Below the pieces are notes generated by a model. That model saw nothing but the letters and a program-made list of their open reading frames with translations, ran no database searches and was not told the DNA's origin. Source: Cenococcum geophilum 1.58 (taxonomy: Eukaryota; Ascomycota; Dothideomycetes; Gloniales; Gloniaceae). Taken from it: 64,000 nucleotides of DNA. Shown here piece after piece: positions 11,075 to 22,485 of this stretch. The DNA lies in assembly GCA_001692895.1 (NCBI GenBank), contig KV748185.1:1984001-2048000 (forward strand), in the 5' to 3' direction. Position 1 is the stretch's first letter. The number at the start of each line of letters is the position of its first letter. A program made the position numbers and the translations under genes.

Positions 11075-11785
11075 CTATTTCTCTATTTTAGTCCGCCAAG
11101 TATTTTGCATATCGCCTTGCTCTCCACTCTCCTTACCATCCCAGCTCCTGATCCACCCATTCCCCATATATTCTCCTACATTTTGAAACTCTTTTCCCTC
11201 AAACCACTCCTTTAGGACAACAGCCTTTTCATCCATGTCTTTACATAAACTCAACCTTCCCAACTCTTCGTACGGCAGAAATCTATCGTCGTCTTTTCCA
11301 TAACCCCACATAACTATATTCCACTCAGCCGCCACCATACCACCGCCTATGCTCGGCCAGGCAACGCTCACCCACGTCCTCTCTCTTTCCGTAGGCGCAG
11401 GCTCTCTCTCTTCTTCAATCGCATCAATGCATGCAGCATCTGGGTCATTACGATCTACGCGTTTCAAGAAGTAAAATCGGGATAAAGAGTCGTACCATTT
11501 TGCGCCAAGGAGGAGCATTTTTTGGCAAAATTCGTCTTCAGATTGGGAGTCCGGGAACCGGGTTTTGGGAGTGTGAATACGAGAAAGGTTCAGAAATTCG
11601 AAGTCAGGTATTGTGGCATTTTCAAGGACAATGACGCCGCCTTTGGAGGGATAACCGTAGATATAGCAGTCTGGTATATCAAAACTGGTTCGCCTGGTTA
11701 TGTCCTTGGTGGCATCGTAGAAGCGGCGTAGTCCGGAAACTGAGCTCGTTGATGGTCGGGAACTTGGGTTGTTGACTGGGAGCAT
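11075..11785 (-). CDS. Orphan 236-residue hypothetical protein
   Basis: Single uninterrupted frame from ATG 11785 to TAG 11075 in normal-GC sequence, the only intact non-transposon frame in the window. I do not recognise a family. Residues 1-30 are Ser/Pro-rich and probably disordered (NNPSSRPSTSS). The middle has aromatic and acidic segments (CYIYGYPSKGG, FCQKMLLLGAKWYDSLSRFYF). Around residues 125-140 comes a charged stretch (EEEREPAPTERERTW), then a Trp/Gly-rich part (WPSIGGGM, WNIVMWGYGKDDD). No signal peptide or membrane helix is evident; likely soluble. The C-terminal end lies at the edge of mutated DNA, so the stop may be a RIP product of a longer protein. Genes stranded in such islands are often lineage-specific; whether it is expressed is unknown. 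Confidence 0.7.
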   Translation of the reverse strand: MLPVNNPSSRPSTSSVSGLRRFYDATKDITRRTSFDIPDCYIYGYPSKGGVIVLENATIPDFEFLNLSRIHTPKTRFPDSQSEDEFCQKMLLLGAKWYDSLSRFYFLKRVDRNDPDAACIDAIEEEREPAPTERERTWVSVAWPSIGGGMVAAEWNIVMWGYGKDDDRFLPYEELGRLSLCKDMDEKAVVLKEWFEGKEFQNVGEYMGNGWIRSWDGKESGEQGDMQNTWRTKIEK

Positions 11786-12439
11786 GATTTTGGTGTTAAT
11801 GGGTTTGAAGAAAGACTGGTTTGCGAAGCGCTGGGGCAGATAGCGGCTAAGGTATTGGATGGAAAATGCTCTGACAACTGTTAGGAATGCATCGCGAAAA
11901 GCGAGTGAGACCCAAGCACTAACATGACAAGGCCCGAGATAATGGCTGCAGTGATGAGTTTTGCTTCAGCAACCACGTTGATGTCGTGGACATACTTCGA
12001 GGCAAAAGAGACCACGTGGCTGGTCATGTCGCGAAAGCGCTACCGTGGCACAGCGGGAGCGAGATGAAAATGCCCAGGCGTACCTCTGACCTTATATATC
12101 CCACAATAACTCGCTTTTCCCACGCGTGAAAGGATGAATCCCGGATTGTAATGACCTTGATGGCAGATGGTGTGGCGCGGGCGTTCCACCACATTCCCCG
12201 CCTTTGCTATTTTTAGTCTAGCTCGATGGTTGGCGGACAACGTCACGCAATAGACTGGAATTGTTGGAAGTCACCCGATTTAAGATCACGGGACAGGCTG
12301 TATATATCATTTCTCTGCCTTAAATCTAATTAAAACAAGTAGCCCTTCCAAGGCTGACTTCATGGCTGACGACTTCCTGAGTCGGTGTACACGTATGAGA
12401 GAAGGCGGAGGTGGTGACAATGTCGCTGAGGCGTAGATC
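11786..12439. promoter_or_regulatory. Upstream region of the orphan gene
   Basis: Normal-GC, unmutated sequence upstream of ATG 11785. On the minus strand a TATA-like ATATATAAGG lies near 12088-12098, about 300 bp before the start codon. Short frames at 12040-12246 and 12326-12514 have no recognisable domain and are not called. Promoter role is inferred from position only. Confidence 0.35.
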
Positions 12440-12619
12440 TGTTGGAAAACAAGCCCGCAACGATATCACGTGATGAGACTTGTGGGAGAAATCTCTTGGC
12501 AGGAATCTAACCAATCAGACAACTTCAACCGTCGGTCAAAGTTCCTTAAAATCTCTTTAACCACCTATATAGAAAATAAGCAATACATAGAGTTTTAGCC
12601 CTATAACCTTAATTTAACA
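12440..12619 (+). repeat. Candidate 5' LTR of Copia-2
   Basis: TGTTGGAAAAC at 12440 to TTTAACA at 12619, with a TATA-type CTATATAG at 12566-12573 and, directly after the end, GGTTATAAGCCTAGG, which resembles a Copia primer-binding site. An alternative start is the TGTTGGAAG at 12262. Against it: RIP damage only begins at about 12545, so the repeat may really start there. The partner LTR is not in the window, so this cannot be confirmed by pairing. Confidence 0.35.
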
Positions 12620-12756
12620 GGTTATAAGCCTAGGTTTACGCCTAATAAACTAAATCTAATTACTTTATTATTAACAATAATTACTATTACAATATCACCA
12701 CACGGGCGTTAAAAAGTTGTTAAACGTTTAACTAACTTACAACGCCAAAAACCTAT

Positions 12757-13752
12757 AATGAGTGGCTACGTAGCTGCCAACGATGGACTCTATACTAAAT
12801 GCAATAAGAGGATCCTACTAAGGACGAGCCTAGCATAGTCCGTAATTAAATAGCGGCACTAGAGGCTTAGGAAGACCTCTTATTTAGTAAATAACCTTAC
12901 TATTATTAATAAATGGAATAATAGAGTTTTAAGAATAAAGCCTTATAATAACTATATTAGTAGCGGATTAGAAGAAGCTTATTAAAACTACTTACACTGG
13001 CTAAGGAATATATTAAGTTAAAACCTATACTATATAAAAACTGCTTATAAAGGAAATAAATCTAATAACGTTGTCTTAATAAGGCCTATAAACTACCTAT
13101 TATAAACTACCTATAAGCCTTACTAATATAAGTAACGAATGTACCGCCTAAGCCTCTATTTGAAAGCTTATTAGACAGAAAGATTAGCTAATGTTTAGTA
13201 TTAATATATAAAACCACCTTTGATCCAAAAATATTAAGTAAGTTCTTAATAACCCACCGCGGCCCCTTTCTATAATTAAGTTAATTAAAAAGAAATGGGT
13301 AGACTTAGGCTTTACTATTAAATAGCTAAAAATTAAGCTAGCTAACTTAGTAAAATAATAGGAGAAACACGAGGAATAGCTAGCCTATATAGCCGGCTTT
13401 ATTAACTAAAACGTTGGCGATATTTATAAGCCGTTTATATTAAACGCTAAATAAGTACTTAAGAAATGGAAGGCCCTAAAAAAACGCTTTAAGGATCTTA
13501 ATCCGGCAGCTATTACTAATATTATAGCTACCTTCTTTACTAAACGCGTTTAAGATTTTAAGAATATAGAGAAGTTTGTCTCCTATATTACATTAAACCT
13601 TAATTACCTTATTAAAATGGACCAACCTATTAACTACGAGATCCTTACCTAAGCGGCCCTTCTATATAAAGTTAGCTCTACTAACTACGCTTAGTTTAAA
13701 ATAACTTAATAAATAAATTAGACGTAGAAAAACACTAACCTATAAGCCTTAG
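12757..13752 (+). pseudogene. Copia-2 gag fragment
   Basis: Read with TAG/TAA taken as mutated Gln, the segment from about 13280 gives a gag-like helical protein (KWKALKKRFKDLNPAAITNI, KFVSYITLNLNYLIKMDQPI). This resembles the Copia gag region before the zinc knuckle. The start ATG 12757 is tentative. The frame is cut at 13752 by Gypsy-1B; the knuckle and protease site that should follow are absent on the far side, implying loss of several hundred bases there. Confidence 0.55.
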
Positions 13753-14176
13753 TGTTACGGACGCTTTAAGTACAATGTTACGACTACTTGGAGAAGAGTC
13801 GGAAGAAGCTAGTTAGTTAATTTAGGTATAGTCTAGGATGGAACCGATAGAACTATATAACGAGGAATGGTAACTAAGGTTATATAATATAATCTGTGTA
13901 ATCTGTGTAATCTATATAATCTATAATAGAGCAAATAGAGCACACGTTTATTACGTATAAGGAGGATTTTATAGGAGTACGGTTGTATATTTAAAGGACC
14001 ACAGTCCCTACCTAGATAGTTCCTTCCTTACAGTAATTCTCAGAATATAATTAGAGTTAATCTATTAGGCAACCACTCTACTAGTTATTATTACGTTATT
14101 AACTTTACCTTATATCACCTATACACCTAGCCTAATAATAAGCCTATTGTAGTACCTACTATAAGGTTCCGTTATA
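13753..14176 (+). repeat. 5' LTR of Gypsy-1B
   Basis: 424 bp, TGTTACGGACG...CCGTTATA (terminal CA mutated to TA). It contains a short variable TAATCTRTR repeat around 13885-13925 that overlaps the probable TATA region. The family has members at 494, 30552, 32149, 46553 and 60895. Confidence 0.9.
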
Positions 14177-14219
14177 TAATTACTACCTAGTTATAGTATT
14201 AAGCATAGAAAGTTAAACA

Positions 14220-17200
14220 ATATACTACTAAAAGCAGCCACCACAACGCCATTAACGGCAGCAACTACTTTAAGGTTAGAAGGTGACACTAGTATAGCAG
14301 ATACTAACTTATAGCAACCTATAACGGTCGGATAACTATAGGAGATAGTTAACTAGCTAATAGCTAACAATGCAGTAATAGAAGAAAGGGTTAATGGGAT
14401 AGGTGCGGCAAGGATTAAGTTACTATTAATTAAGAGATTCTTAGGAAAGAGATTAAAGCTTAAAGGATTCCTTACGTAAATGCACTTTAAAGTTATATAA
14501 AAAGGGGTGAAACTACTAACACCTATAGATTAAATAGCCTATGTAGGACTATTCCTGTTAGGAAGAGCACTTAAGTAGTTTAAGCCTTACCTTAAGGAAA
14601 TTTAGGCAAACGGAATGATGACCACTAATTAAGAGGTGCGATTTATATTTTTAAGTTAGGAAGGGTTTATGGAGCGACTTATATAAATATTTGGAGATTT
14701 AGAGGCAGTAACTATAGCGGAAAAAAAACTCTAAGATATTACGTAGTAAACCTTAGTAATTAAGTATACTATATAGTTTTAGACGCTAGTAATATAAGTA
14801 GAATGGAATAATAAGGCGCTTATAGTACAGTATAAGTAAGGACTTAAGGCTAAAGTCTAGGACGTAATTATCCTAATAGAAGATGCGGACACCCTAAGAG
14901 AGTTAATAGATTAAGCAATTAAGATTAATAATTAGATCTACTAAAGGGAACAGGCTAATAGAGGTTAGGATAGAGTTTTATAGTTATATAAGGCGCAGAG
15001 CACGCATTAACTAAAGCTAAGTTAGAAACTATAGTATGGCGTAAAGCTAATGGACCTAAGTAGTACTAAAGAAGCCTATAAGAGATAGAGTAAGAAACTA
15101 TAGAAACCTAGAGGTTAAGGATTTAGTAATTATAGGATTAAGGAGTAGAGGCTAAACTAGGGATCTTAACAGCAGAAGACGTTTAGGCGGACTCTATAGT
15201 AAAGTTAATAGTTTAAAAACAGAGCTTATATAAATTGCGGGAAATAAGGTTATTTTATAAGGGATTATAAAGATAGTTAGAGTTACTATGTAATAAAGAG
15301 AACCTAACTAGTAGAAGATATATATATATAAAGGGATAATAGTATACTACGAGGAACAAAAGAATGTTTAATTAAAAGTTTTGCGTTTTGTTATAATAAC
15401 GCATACNAAATTTATAAAGACGCTAAGTACGGCGTAAGCTATTAGCTATAGGAGCTAAAATCTATAGAATATAGAGGAATTAATAAACTAGTTTGTAGAT
15501 CGGATATTAAAGACGATAAATTTAATATAGGCGAAACATTTTATAACAATAAGGTAATAAAGGTAGCTTACTAGGAGTATATAGACCTTAGAGATGTTAT
15601 ATAAGAGGTAAAGGATAATTCTACTATAAAATAGGGAATATTAGTAGGGATTAAGACCCCGCTAGACACAATATCTATCGCTTTGCGAGATATAAGAGAA
15701 GTAGGGCAGTAAACTACTTCGGCACTTAATAAAGGCAAGAAGCTAAAGGCTTAAGATTCTTAAGATAAGATGCGAGATGACTAAGATTCTTAAGATAAGA
15801 TAAGGTAAACCTAAGGACCTATAATAGATAGAAACCAATAGAGTAGGGCAGTAGCTTAGTTTAAAGATATACGAATAAGCTTAGGATANAGTTTCCTATA
15901 GGTATAAGACTCTTAAGACGAGATAAGTAAGATTTAAGACTCTTAAGATGAGATAAGAACACTAAATAAGCCTAGTTAGACTAAGGTAGGAGTAAAGCTT
16001 AAAATAGAAGTAAGCTTAGGATTGAGAATCCTATGGAACTAAGACTTTAAGACACGAATGAGGACCATTAACTAGATTAGAGAATCTGCGGCATAAATAG
16101 TAACTAGACTAGGAGATAGGTATATAGACCTAAAAGACTTACTAGGGGAACACAGTGTTTGGCCTAAAGATTAAAATATTAATACCAAGATTAAGAAGTA
16201 AGAAGACTTTAAGGACCTACTCGTAAAACGCGAAAAAAAAATCTATAGAAGAATTTAGAGCGAGAATTACCTTATAGTAAGAACAGAAACTAGATAAGAG
16301 ATCTAGTATATTAGGCCGTATAAGGGACAGAGTACCTATATAATGAATTACTAATAGGCCTAGAGCAGGCATACTAAGAGCTAAGTAGCTTACTAAATTA
16401 GAAAACAAAGAGGATCTAGGGATTCTAACTAGGTTCAAAGAACGATATATAAAGGGCTGTTATAATATAGTAATAAGAAGATACTTCCTTATAAACGAAC
16501 CGTATATACTCTAATAGCTATACTAAAAGTAGTATAGGCAAAGATATAATGATAAGTGGGAAGATTTCTATATATGGTTAGATAAGAAAGTTATCTAGAA
16601 CTACCTAATTATAGAAAAAGCAATAAGTCATATTAAGGGAGCCTTAATTATAATATTAAAGGATCTAGAGGAGCGTTTAGAGGACTAGAGAAGTAAAAGA
16701 TGTATTTTAGTACCTGTAAATAAAGTTATAACGTTTAGATTAGTATAGGAGAGGTTTAAATTTAAGGATAAAGACGAACCGAGAGTTAACCTAAGATACT
16801 AAGTATATTATACGTTAGCGTAGATTATATATATAGATAATGCGTGTAATATATATAGAGCACTAAAGGATAAGTATTAAAAATACCCTATAAGAATGTA
16901 TTAGCTAGCAGAAGAATAAAAGTACTAAAATGCTAAGTATATGCATAGCTAGCATCTAGTAGAAGTTTAGGAGTTAGGTAACTTAATACTTTAGCCAAAA
17001 AGATTTCTTACGGAAGAATACCTAAATGGATAATAGTAGTAGGAATGCTTAGAGAATACGTATCTATAGTATATAAAAGATAAAAAGCGAACTAAGTATT
17101 AGCTAAAGTCGGACTAAGTATAAATAGGATTAAGTAGCTAATAGTTAGGAAAAGTAAAGGCCTATAGGACTAGAGGGAACTAGTAGCAAAACCTTAACCC

Positions 17201-20200
17201 CTTAAAGGAATTTAAGGACGACACCTAAATTTACGAGTTAAGTAGTAAGATTAACAGTTTAAAGCACTAATAGATAGTAGAGTAATAAGGAACTATATCT
17301 TACTAGCAGCAGTTAAAAGGATAAAATTACCATATAGAAAGAAGGAATGTCCTTACCTATTAGTAATAATTTTAGGAGATCCGATAGCCTATAGAGGAGG
17401 TATTATTAATCTTAAAATAGGACCTATTTAGTTAACTATTAAAGGGAGATAAATTGAGATGTCTTTCGATATATTACTATTAGGAAATGATAAGGCAGTA
17501 CTAGGAATGCCTTAGTTATAAGAATACAATCTAAAGATTGATTAGGTTATAGGTTAGGTTAATATTAGGGATACTTAATGCCGTAAGTTATAATAATAAG
17601 CTAAGTTGGTATAGTACTAAGTAGGGGCGATCTATAAAGAAATAGAAAAAGGACTAAGTTATGTACTAAAGAGATACTATAAGTATAGTAAGAAACTATA
17701 GTTACCGGAAAGTAAAAAGCTATTAGAGTATATAGTATAGGACTATAAAATAGAGTTAGAACTGGGAATAAGTCTAAGGTTCTTTTTAATCTATAAGCTT
17801 ACCAAAAAAGAAAATAGAGCATTAAAAGAGTTTATTTAGGAAAATTTATAAAAGGGATATATTAGACCATCGCAGTTATTAGCGGGTTATCCAGTACTAT
17901 TTATACTAAAGAAGAATGGTAAACTAAGGCTATATATTAACTATAGATAGTTAAACAGTATTACTAAAAAGGATAAGTATCCTTTACCCTTAATTAGCAA
18001 AATTTAAGATAGAATAGGCAATGCGTAAGTCTTTACAAAAATAAATCTAAGATAGGTATACCATTAAATTAGAATTAAGGAAGGCGACAAATAAAAGGCA
18101 GCCTTTAGGTTAAAGGAAGGACTGTATAAACCATTAGTTATGCAATTTAGGCTTATAAATGCACTAGCAACATTCTAGAAGCATATTAATAATATATTAG
18201 GAGAATATTTAGATAAATTTGTTATAGTATACTTTAATAATATTATTATTTACTTAATAACTAAGGAAGAATACGGGGAATACGTTAAATAGGTCTTAAA
18301 GAGATTATAGAAAAAATAGATACTAGTAGTAATTAAGAAATATAAGTTCTTTACTAGGAAGACTAATTTTGTTAAATTTATTATTAAACTAGGCTAACTT
18401 AGCATAGATCTAAAAAAGATTAAGGCTATAGTAAATTAGTAAGAACTAGAGAACGTTATATAGCGTAATAGTTAAAGGATATTAAACCATTTACGCGATT
18501 AATAAGGAAAGAAGAACTATAGGTATAAAAAAAGGAACAGTAAAAGCTATTTAAGAAAGTTAAAGGGTTATTTACCTAGGAGCTAGTTCTTAAGATCTAT
18601 TAACTAGGACTAGAGACGGTTATAGAGATAAATGCATTAAACTATATACTAGGGGTATACTTTATATAGAGATATTAAAATGGATAGCACCTAGTATCAT
18701 ACTATAGTTAAAAGATAATACTACTAGAGTTAAACTATGATATCTATAACAAGGAGTTATTAGGTATAGTTATAGTACTAAAAAAATAGAGAGTATTCTT
18801 ATAAGGTATAGAGAAACTATTTATAGTTAAGACGGATTATAAAAACCTAATAGGATTTTTAATAATAAAGGAACTTAACTAGAGATAGGTTAAATAGGTA
18901 AAGATGCTTATAGAATACTATTTTAAGATTTAGTATACTAAGGGTATAGATAATATACAAGTAGATACTTTAAGTTAAAAGGCTAAACTATAGAATAACG
19001 AAAGCTATTAGGGGCTTTACTGCAAAAAGATATAAATAGATTAATTAGGTATAATTATTTAAAAATTATAGCAACTTAGGAAAATAATAAACTAGAAAGA
19101 GTTTATAAGATACTAGAAAGCTTTTAGGTATAGAAAATTCTAGAAGCATAGCTAAAAAATCTATAGGCGGATATATATAAAAATTAAGAAGTAAAGTATA
19201 TCCTAAGAAGTATAGTAGAGCATTTTATAGAAGATTTCTATAAGAAAATAACTTAAGGATATAATAGAGCTAAGGGCTTAGTAATAAGACTCTAAGAGGA
19301 GTATATTATTAATGGAATTTAGGGCTTAGCGTGAAAAGTTATAAAGGAGTATCTAAATTACTAAAGGAATAAACTAATAAGGTATAGGCTATATAGAGGG
19401 CTATAACCTATTAAAATACTAGAGAGACTATAGGAGGTTATATTATAGGACTTTATTATTAAGTTACTAAAGTTAAGAGACCTTATTACTAGATAGGATT
19501 ATAATATAATTTTAGTAATAGTAAATAAGCTTATAAAGTGGGGATACTTTATAGCGTGTACAGAAGAAATATTAGTAGAAGATATCGCTAAAATCTATAT
19601 TAAGGAAGTATTTATAAGATATAGAGCACTAAGTAAGATTATATTAGACAGAGATCTAAGATTTATAGTAGCATTTTAAGAGGTATTTTTAGCGGAATAA
19701 GGAGTTAGAGTAGTAACTTTTACTGTATATTATCCGCAGACAGACAGTTAAATAAAAAGATTAAATTAGATACTAGAGCAGTATTTAAGACACTATATTA
19801 ATTATATATAGAATAATTAGGTATTATTACTACTAATTATATAGTTTATATATAATGCAATACCACAAAAAGGAATAGGTATATTACTATTTAAGGCAAA
19901 TTATTGATATAAGCTAAGAATATTGTTATTACTATAATAAGTAAAGAAGATAAGTAGCACAGCTAAAGAAAGGATAAAGATATTAATAAATCTTTATATA
20001 AACTTTATAGAATTAGTAAAGAAAGTATAAGAGAGAATAAAAAGGTACTATAATGCTAAGAGATCTAAGGGACCAAATCTTAAGGAGGGAGATAAAGTAT
20101 AGCTATTATACAAAAATTTTAAGAGTTAACGACTAAGTAAGAAGTTAGACTATGTTAGACTAGGACCTTTTAAAATTATATAAAAAATTTTACTAGTTAT

Positions 20201-20516
20201 ATTTAAGTTAAACCTATTAGCTAAAATAAAGATTTACCCTATATAGTATATTATAATACTAGAGCTAGTATACGGGAATATTAAGCCACTAGTTTATAAA
20301 GTAGATATATATAAAGGATAAGAAGAGGATAAATAGTAAGTTTTAGAGATTATTAGTTATAAGGACATTAATAACGAAATATAGTACGAAGTTAAGTAAA
20401 TAGGCTATACTAAGACTACCTAGAAACTACTAAAAAATTTAAAGAATGCTATAGGAAAGGTATAGAAGTATTAGAAGAAATTAGGTTAGGTAGTATTAAT
20501 AAAAAAAGATTGCTAA
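14220..20516 (+). pseudogene. Gypsy-1B gag-pol with C-terminal chromodomain, RIP-degraded
   Basis: ATA at 14220 stands for the ATG kept in copy E. Order: gag (14220-~15290) with CCHC knuckle near 15225-15275 (INCGKQG core; other Cys/His now Tyr); a linker with acidic heptapeptide repeats (15752-15955); protease near 17240-17600 (ALIDSRVIRNYIL, from an LIDSG-type site, and VLGMPQLQEYN); reverse transcriptase ~17800-18480 with the YxDD box now VYFNNIIIY near 18230; RNase H ~18590-19000; integrase ~19180-20300 (DRDLRFIVAF, YYPQTDSQIKRLNQ); chromodomain ~20350-20455 (Y-V-K-W-x-G-Y form, Trp now stop). The TAA at 20514-20516 is shared with copy C, so it is likely the true stop. Confidence 0.88.
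15752..15955 (+). repeat. Acidic heptapeptide repeat in Gypsy-1B, 4 copies
   Basis: Copies of GAYTCTTAAGAYRAGATRAG at about 15752, 15783, 15906 and 15934 encode D-S-Q-D-E-[IM]-R with CAA now TAA. The same four-copy arrangement is present in Gypsy-1E (~62893-63105) and, inverted, in Gypsy-1C (~44770-44990). Probably a flexible acidic linker between gag and protease. Confidence 0.7.
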
Positions 20517-20534
20517 AGAATAAGTCACCTAAGG

Positions 20535-21130
20535 GGGACCTAAGAAGAGCAGTTGCTAAACTATTTAGATCTATTTCCTTCTTAGCCAAAAGAGGATTAG
20601 TCCTCTTATTACTAAGTTCCTATAAACCCTATTTTATAAGTTTTTACTTTTTAAAACGTACCTTCTTATAAACTTTCTTAAGACGGATTAACTAAGTAGA
20701 CGTAGTAAGATGGGAATTAAGGGCTTTTTACTAAGCTTTAATAGCCTCTTATTCCGTATTATAAGAATAGCACAATTTCGCTAGAGTAATAGACAGTTTA
20801 TTATTTAGCTACGTAGCAGTAGATTAAATATAAAACCCTAAGATAAATTAATTAGGGAACTAGACGACTATTTAAAGTAATAGGTTACGTATACTTAGCA
20901 TTAGAGACGGAGCGAACGTTATAGGATAAATAAATATTCGCTTTAGTGTACTCTAAATAAAAAAACGGTTATCGCGAAGATAGGTTTACTAATATAATAT
21001 AAACTAACCCCTCTTTTAAATAGTAAGAATACGGAGACGGTATAATCTTACTAAGAGACAATATTGCAGCAACGGTGCGAGTACGACGAGCGGTCGAAGA
21101 AGAAGAAATTGCTTTAGGTATAATAAGCAA
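20535..21130 (-). pseudogene. Antisense coding relic downstream of Gypsy-1B pol
   Basis: On the minus strand, opposite to gag-pol, the sequence between pol and the 3' LTR reads as a protein when TAA/TAG are taken as Gln. A front block is SKIIPSPYSYYLKEGLVYII-like. A back block, after a frame change, is helical and basic: RLKKVYKKVRFKKQKLIKQG, then LAKKEIDLNSLATAL. The same protein is readable in Gypsy-1C (32660-33240, plus strand), with an in-frame length difference between the copies. It probably had a C-terminal coiled coil; family not recognised. The frame change may be an intron or an indel. Confidence 0.5.
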
Positions 21131-21165
21131 TAATATTAACTAAATTAATTAGACGGATATTATAC

Positions 21166-21424
21166 TATATAATTACAGCACCTGCTATACTAACCGCGTG
21201 CTTACGCGGTTCGATACACCAAGTACGCGTTTACGCGTTCGGTTCGCTTACGCGTCTAGTGCACTCCTAAAACACTAGCTTAGGGGGGAGGTGCGTTAGT
21301 ATATAGACCATATAGCCCACCTTAATAGAATCGATAGTCACCACCGTCTAAATGAGCATACGATACTATACGTATTTCGTGCCCCTAGACACAACTTACT
21401 TATACTATTAAATTGGTACTAACA
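21166..21424 (+). repeat. 5' LTR of Copia-1B
   Basis: 259 bp, TATATAATTACAGC (TG mutated to TA) to GGTACTAACA. It keeps three ACGCGT sites at 21225-21230, 21233-21238 and 21250-21255 plus CCGCGTGCTTACGCGG just before. Confidence 0.95.
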
Positions 21425-22425
21425 CTAATTAGTAAGCGCGCACAGATTAGGAGATACGCACTTGCTTAAAAGACGTCTAACGCTCCACCTTATAAGCCCC
21501 TATTTCAGTTAAAGAGAATTAAAGTACTCTAGATTTGGAAGATATCTAACGCTCTACCTTACCTAGAATTACCTTAAATCTACCCTAGTTTTGGAAGACG
21601 TTTACACTCCACCTTAATTAGAGATATTAACTACTGTACTAGTAGTTAACGCGACCACGTTAAGAACGCGATTACACTAAGAACGCGACTACCCCAACTA
21701 CCTTAATACCCCGGCCTCCTCTCTGACCCCTTACGGAGACCCCTCACCCTCCTACGAACCGTTACAGGCCCGTTAACCGATTTTACAGACCCTTACAAGA
21801 CCTCTCCTACCCGCTACGCACCAGAATATATTATATAGTATAGCAGATATTAGCAAGCAAGTTAGCAAAGGTTAAAAGAAGTGGAGATAAGGAGTTAACC
21901 TTACGTCTGCGGATAACGTTAACGACTATATTTAATTTAAAACCCTTAAGTATAAATACTTTAAGTTTATAAACGACGACCTATGGGAATAGTACCAGGA
22001 AGACTTCGCGGACTTTACAGAAGCTATTTTTAAGGCCTGCAACCCTACTACTATCCGTAACCTACGAACCCTTTTACGTTACTAAGGCGTATAGGTTAAA
22101 AGGGACAAATAAGTTACTATAGCACAGTCTCTATATAATATAATATATAAGGAGGACCAAATAGAATAGACTAAGAAAGAAATCCTAGACCAGTTTAACA
22201 CTACTAAGGAACTCTTTACTTCTTCTAAACTTAATATAATTACTAGCCTTATACCTAACCCTCTTAACCAAATTCGTCCTATAAACCTAAGCAGTTTTAG
22301 AATTAATTTTACGGGCTAAAGCACACCTAGTACTTAAGTTACGGACCGTAATACCCCTATAACCCAAATTATGGACTATAACACCCCCGCAAACTAAAAC
22401 ACGGACCAAAACCCTTCCGTTATTT

Positions 22426-22485
22426 AAGCTATAGATCCATAAGCTATATATCCATAAGCTACAAATCCATAAGCTATAGATCCGC
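22426..22485 (+). repeat. 15-bp tandem repeat, 4 units, in Copia-1B gag
   Basis: Four units of AAGCTATAGATCCAT type, encoding the same [P/H]-[Q]-A-[IT]-[DY] pentapeptide as the eight-unit array at 7291-7410 in the other copy. Confidence 0.8.

Noticed and set aside
12040-12514. Two short minus-strand frames upstream of the orphan gene
   Set aside because: No domain, unlikely composition, and they fall in what is more simply the promoter and leader region.
12262-12619. Longer alternative Copia-2 LTR starting at the upstream TGTTGGAAG
   Set aside because: Cannot be told from the 12440 start without a partner LTR, and the first 280 bp show no RIP, unlike any other part of Copia-2.
16217-16438. 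Antisense frame of 67-73 codons found in Gypsy-1B, 1C (44341-44544, plus) and 1E (63338-63541, minus)
   Set aside because: It is the mirror of a conserved sense-coding helical segment of the polyprotein. Its conservation follows from the sense strand, and its sequence is just Leu/Ile/Ser-rich complement.
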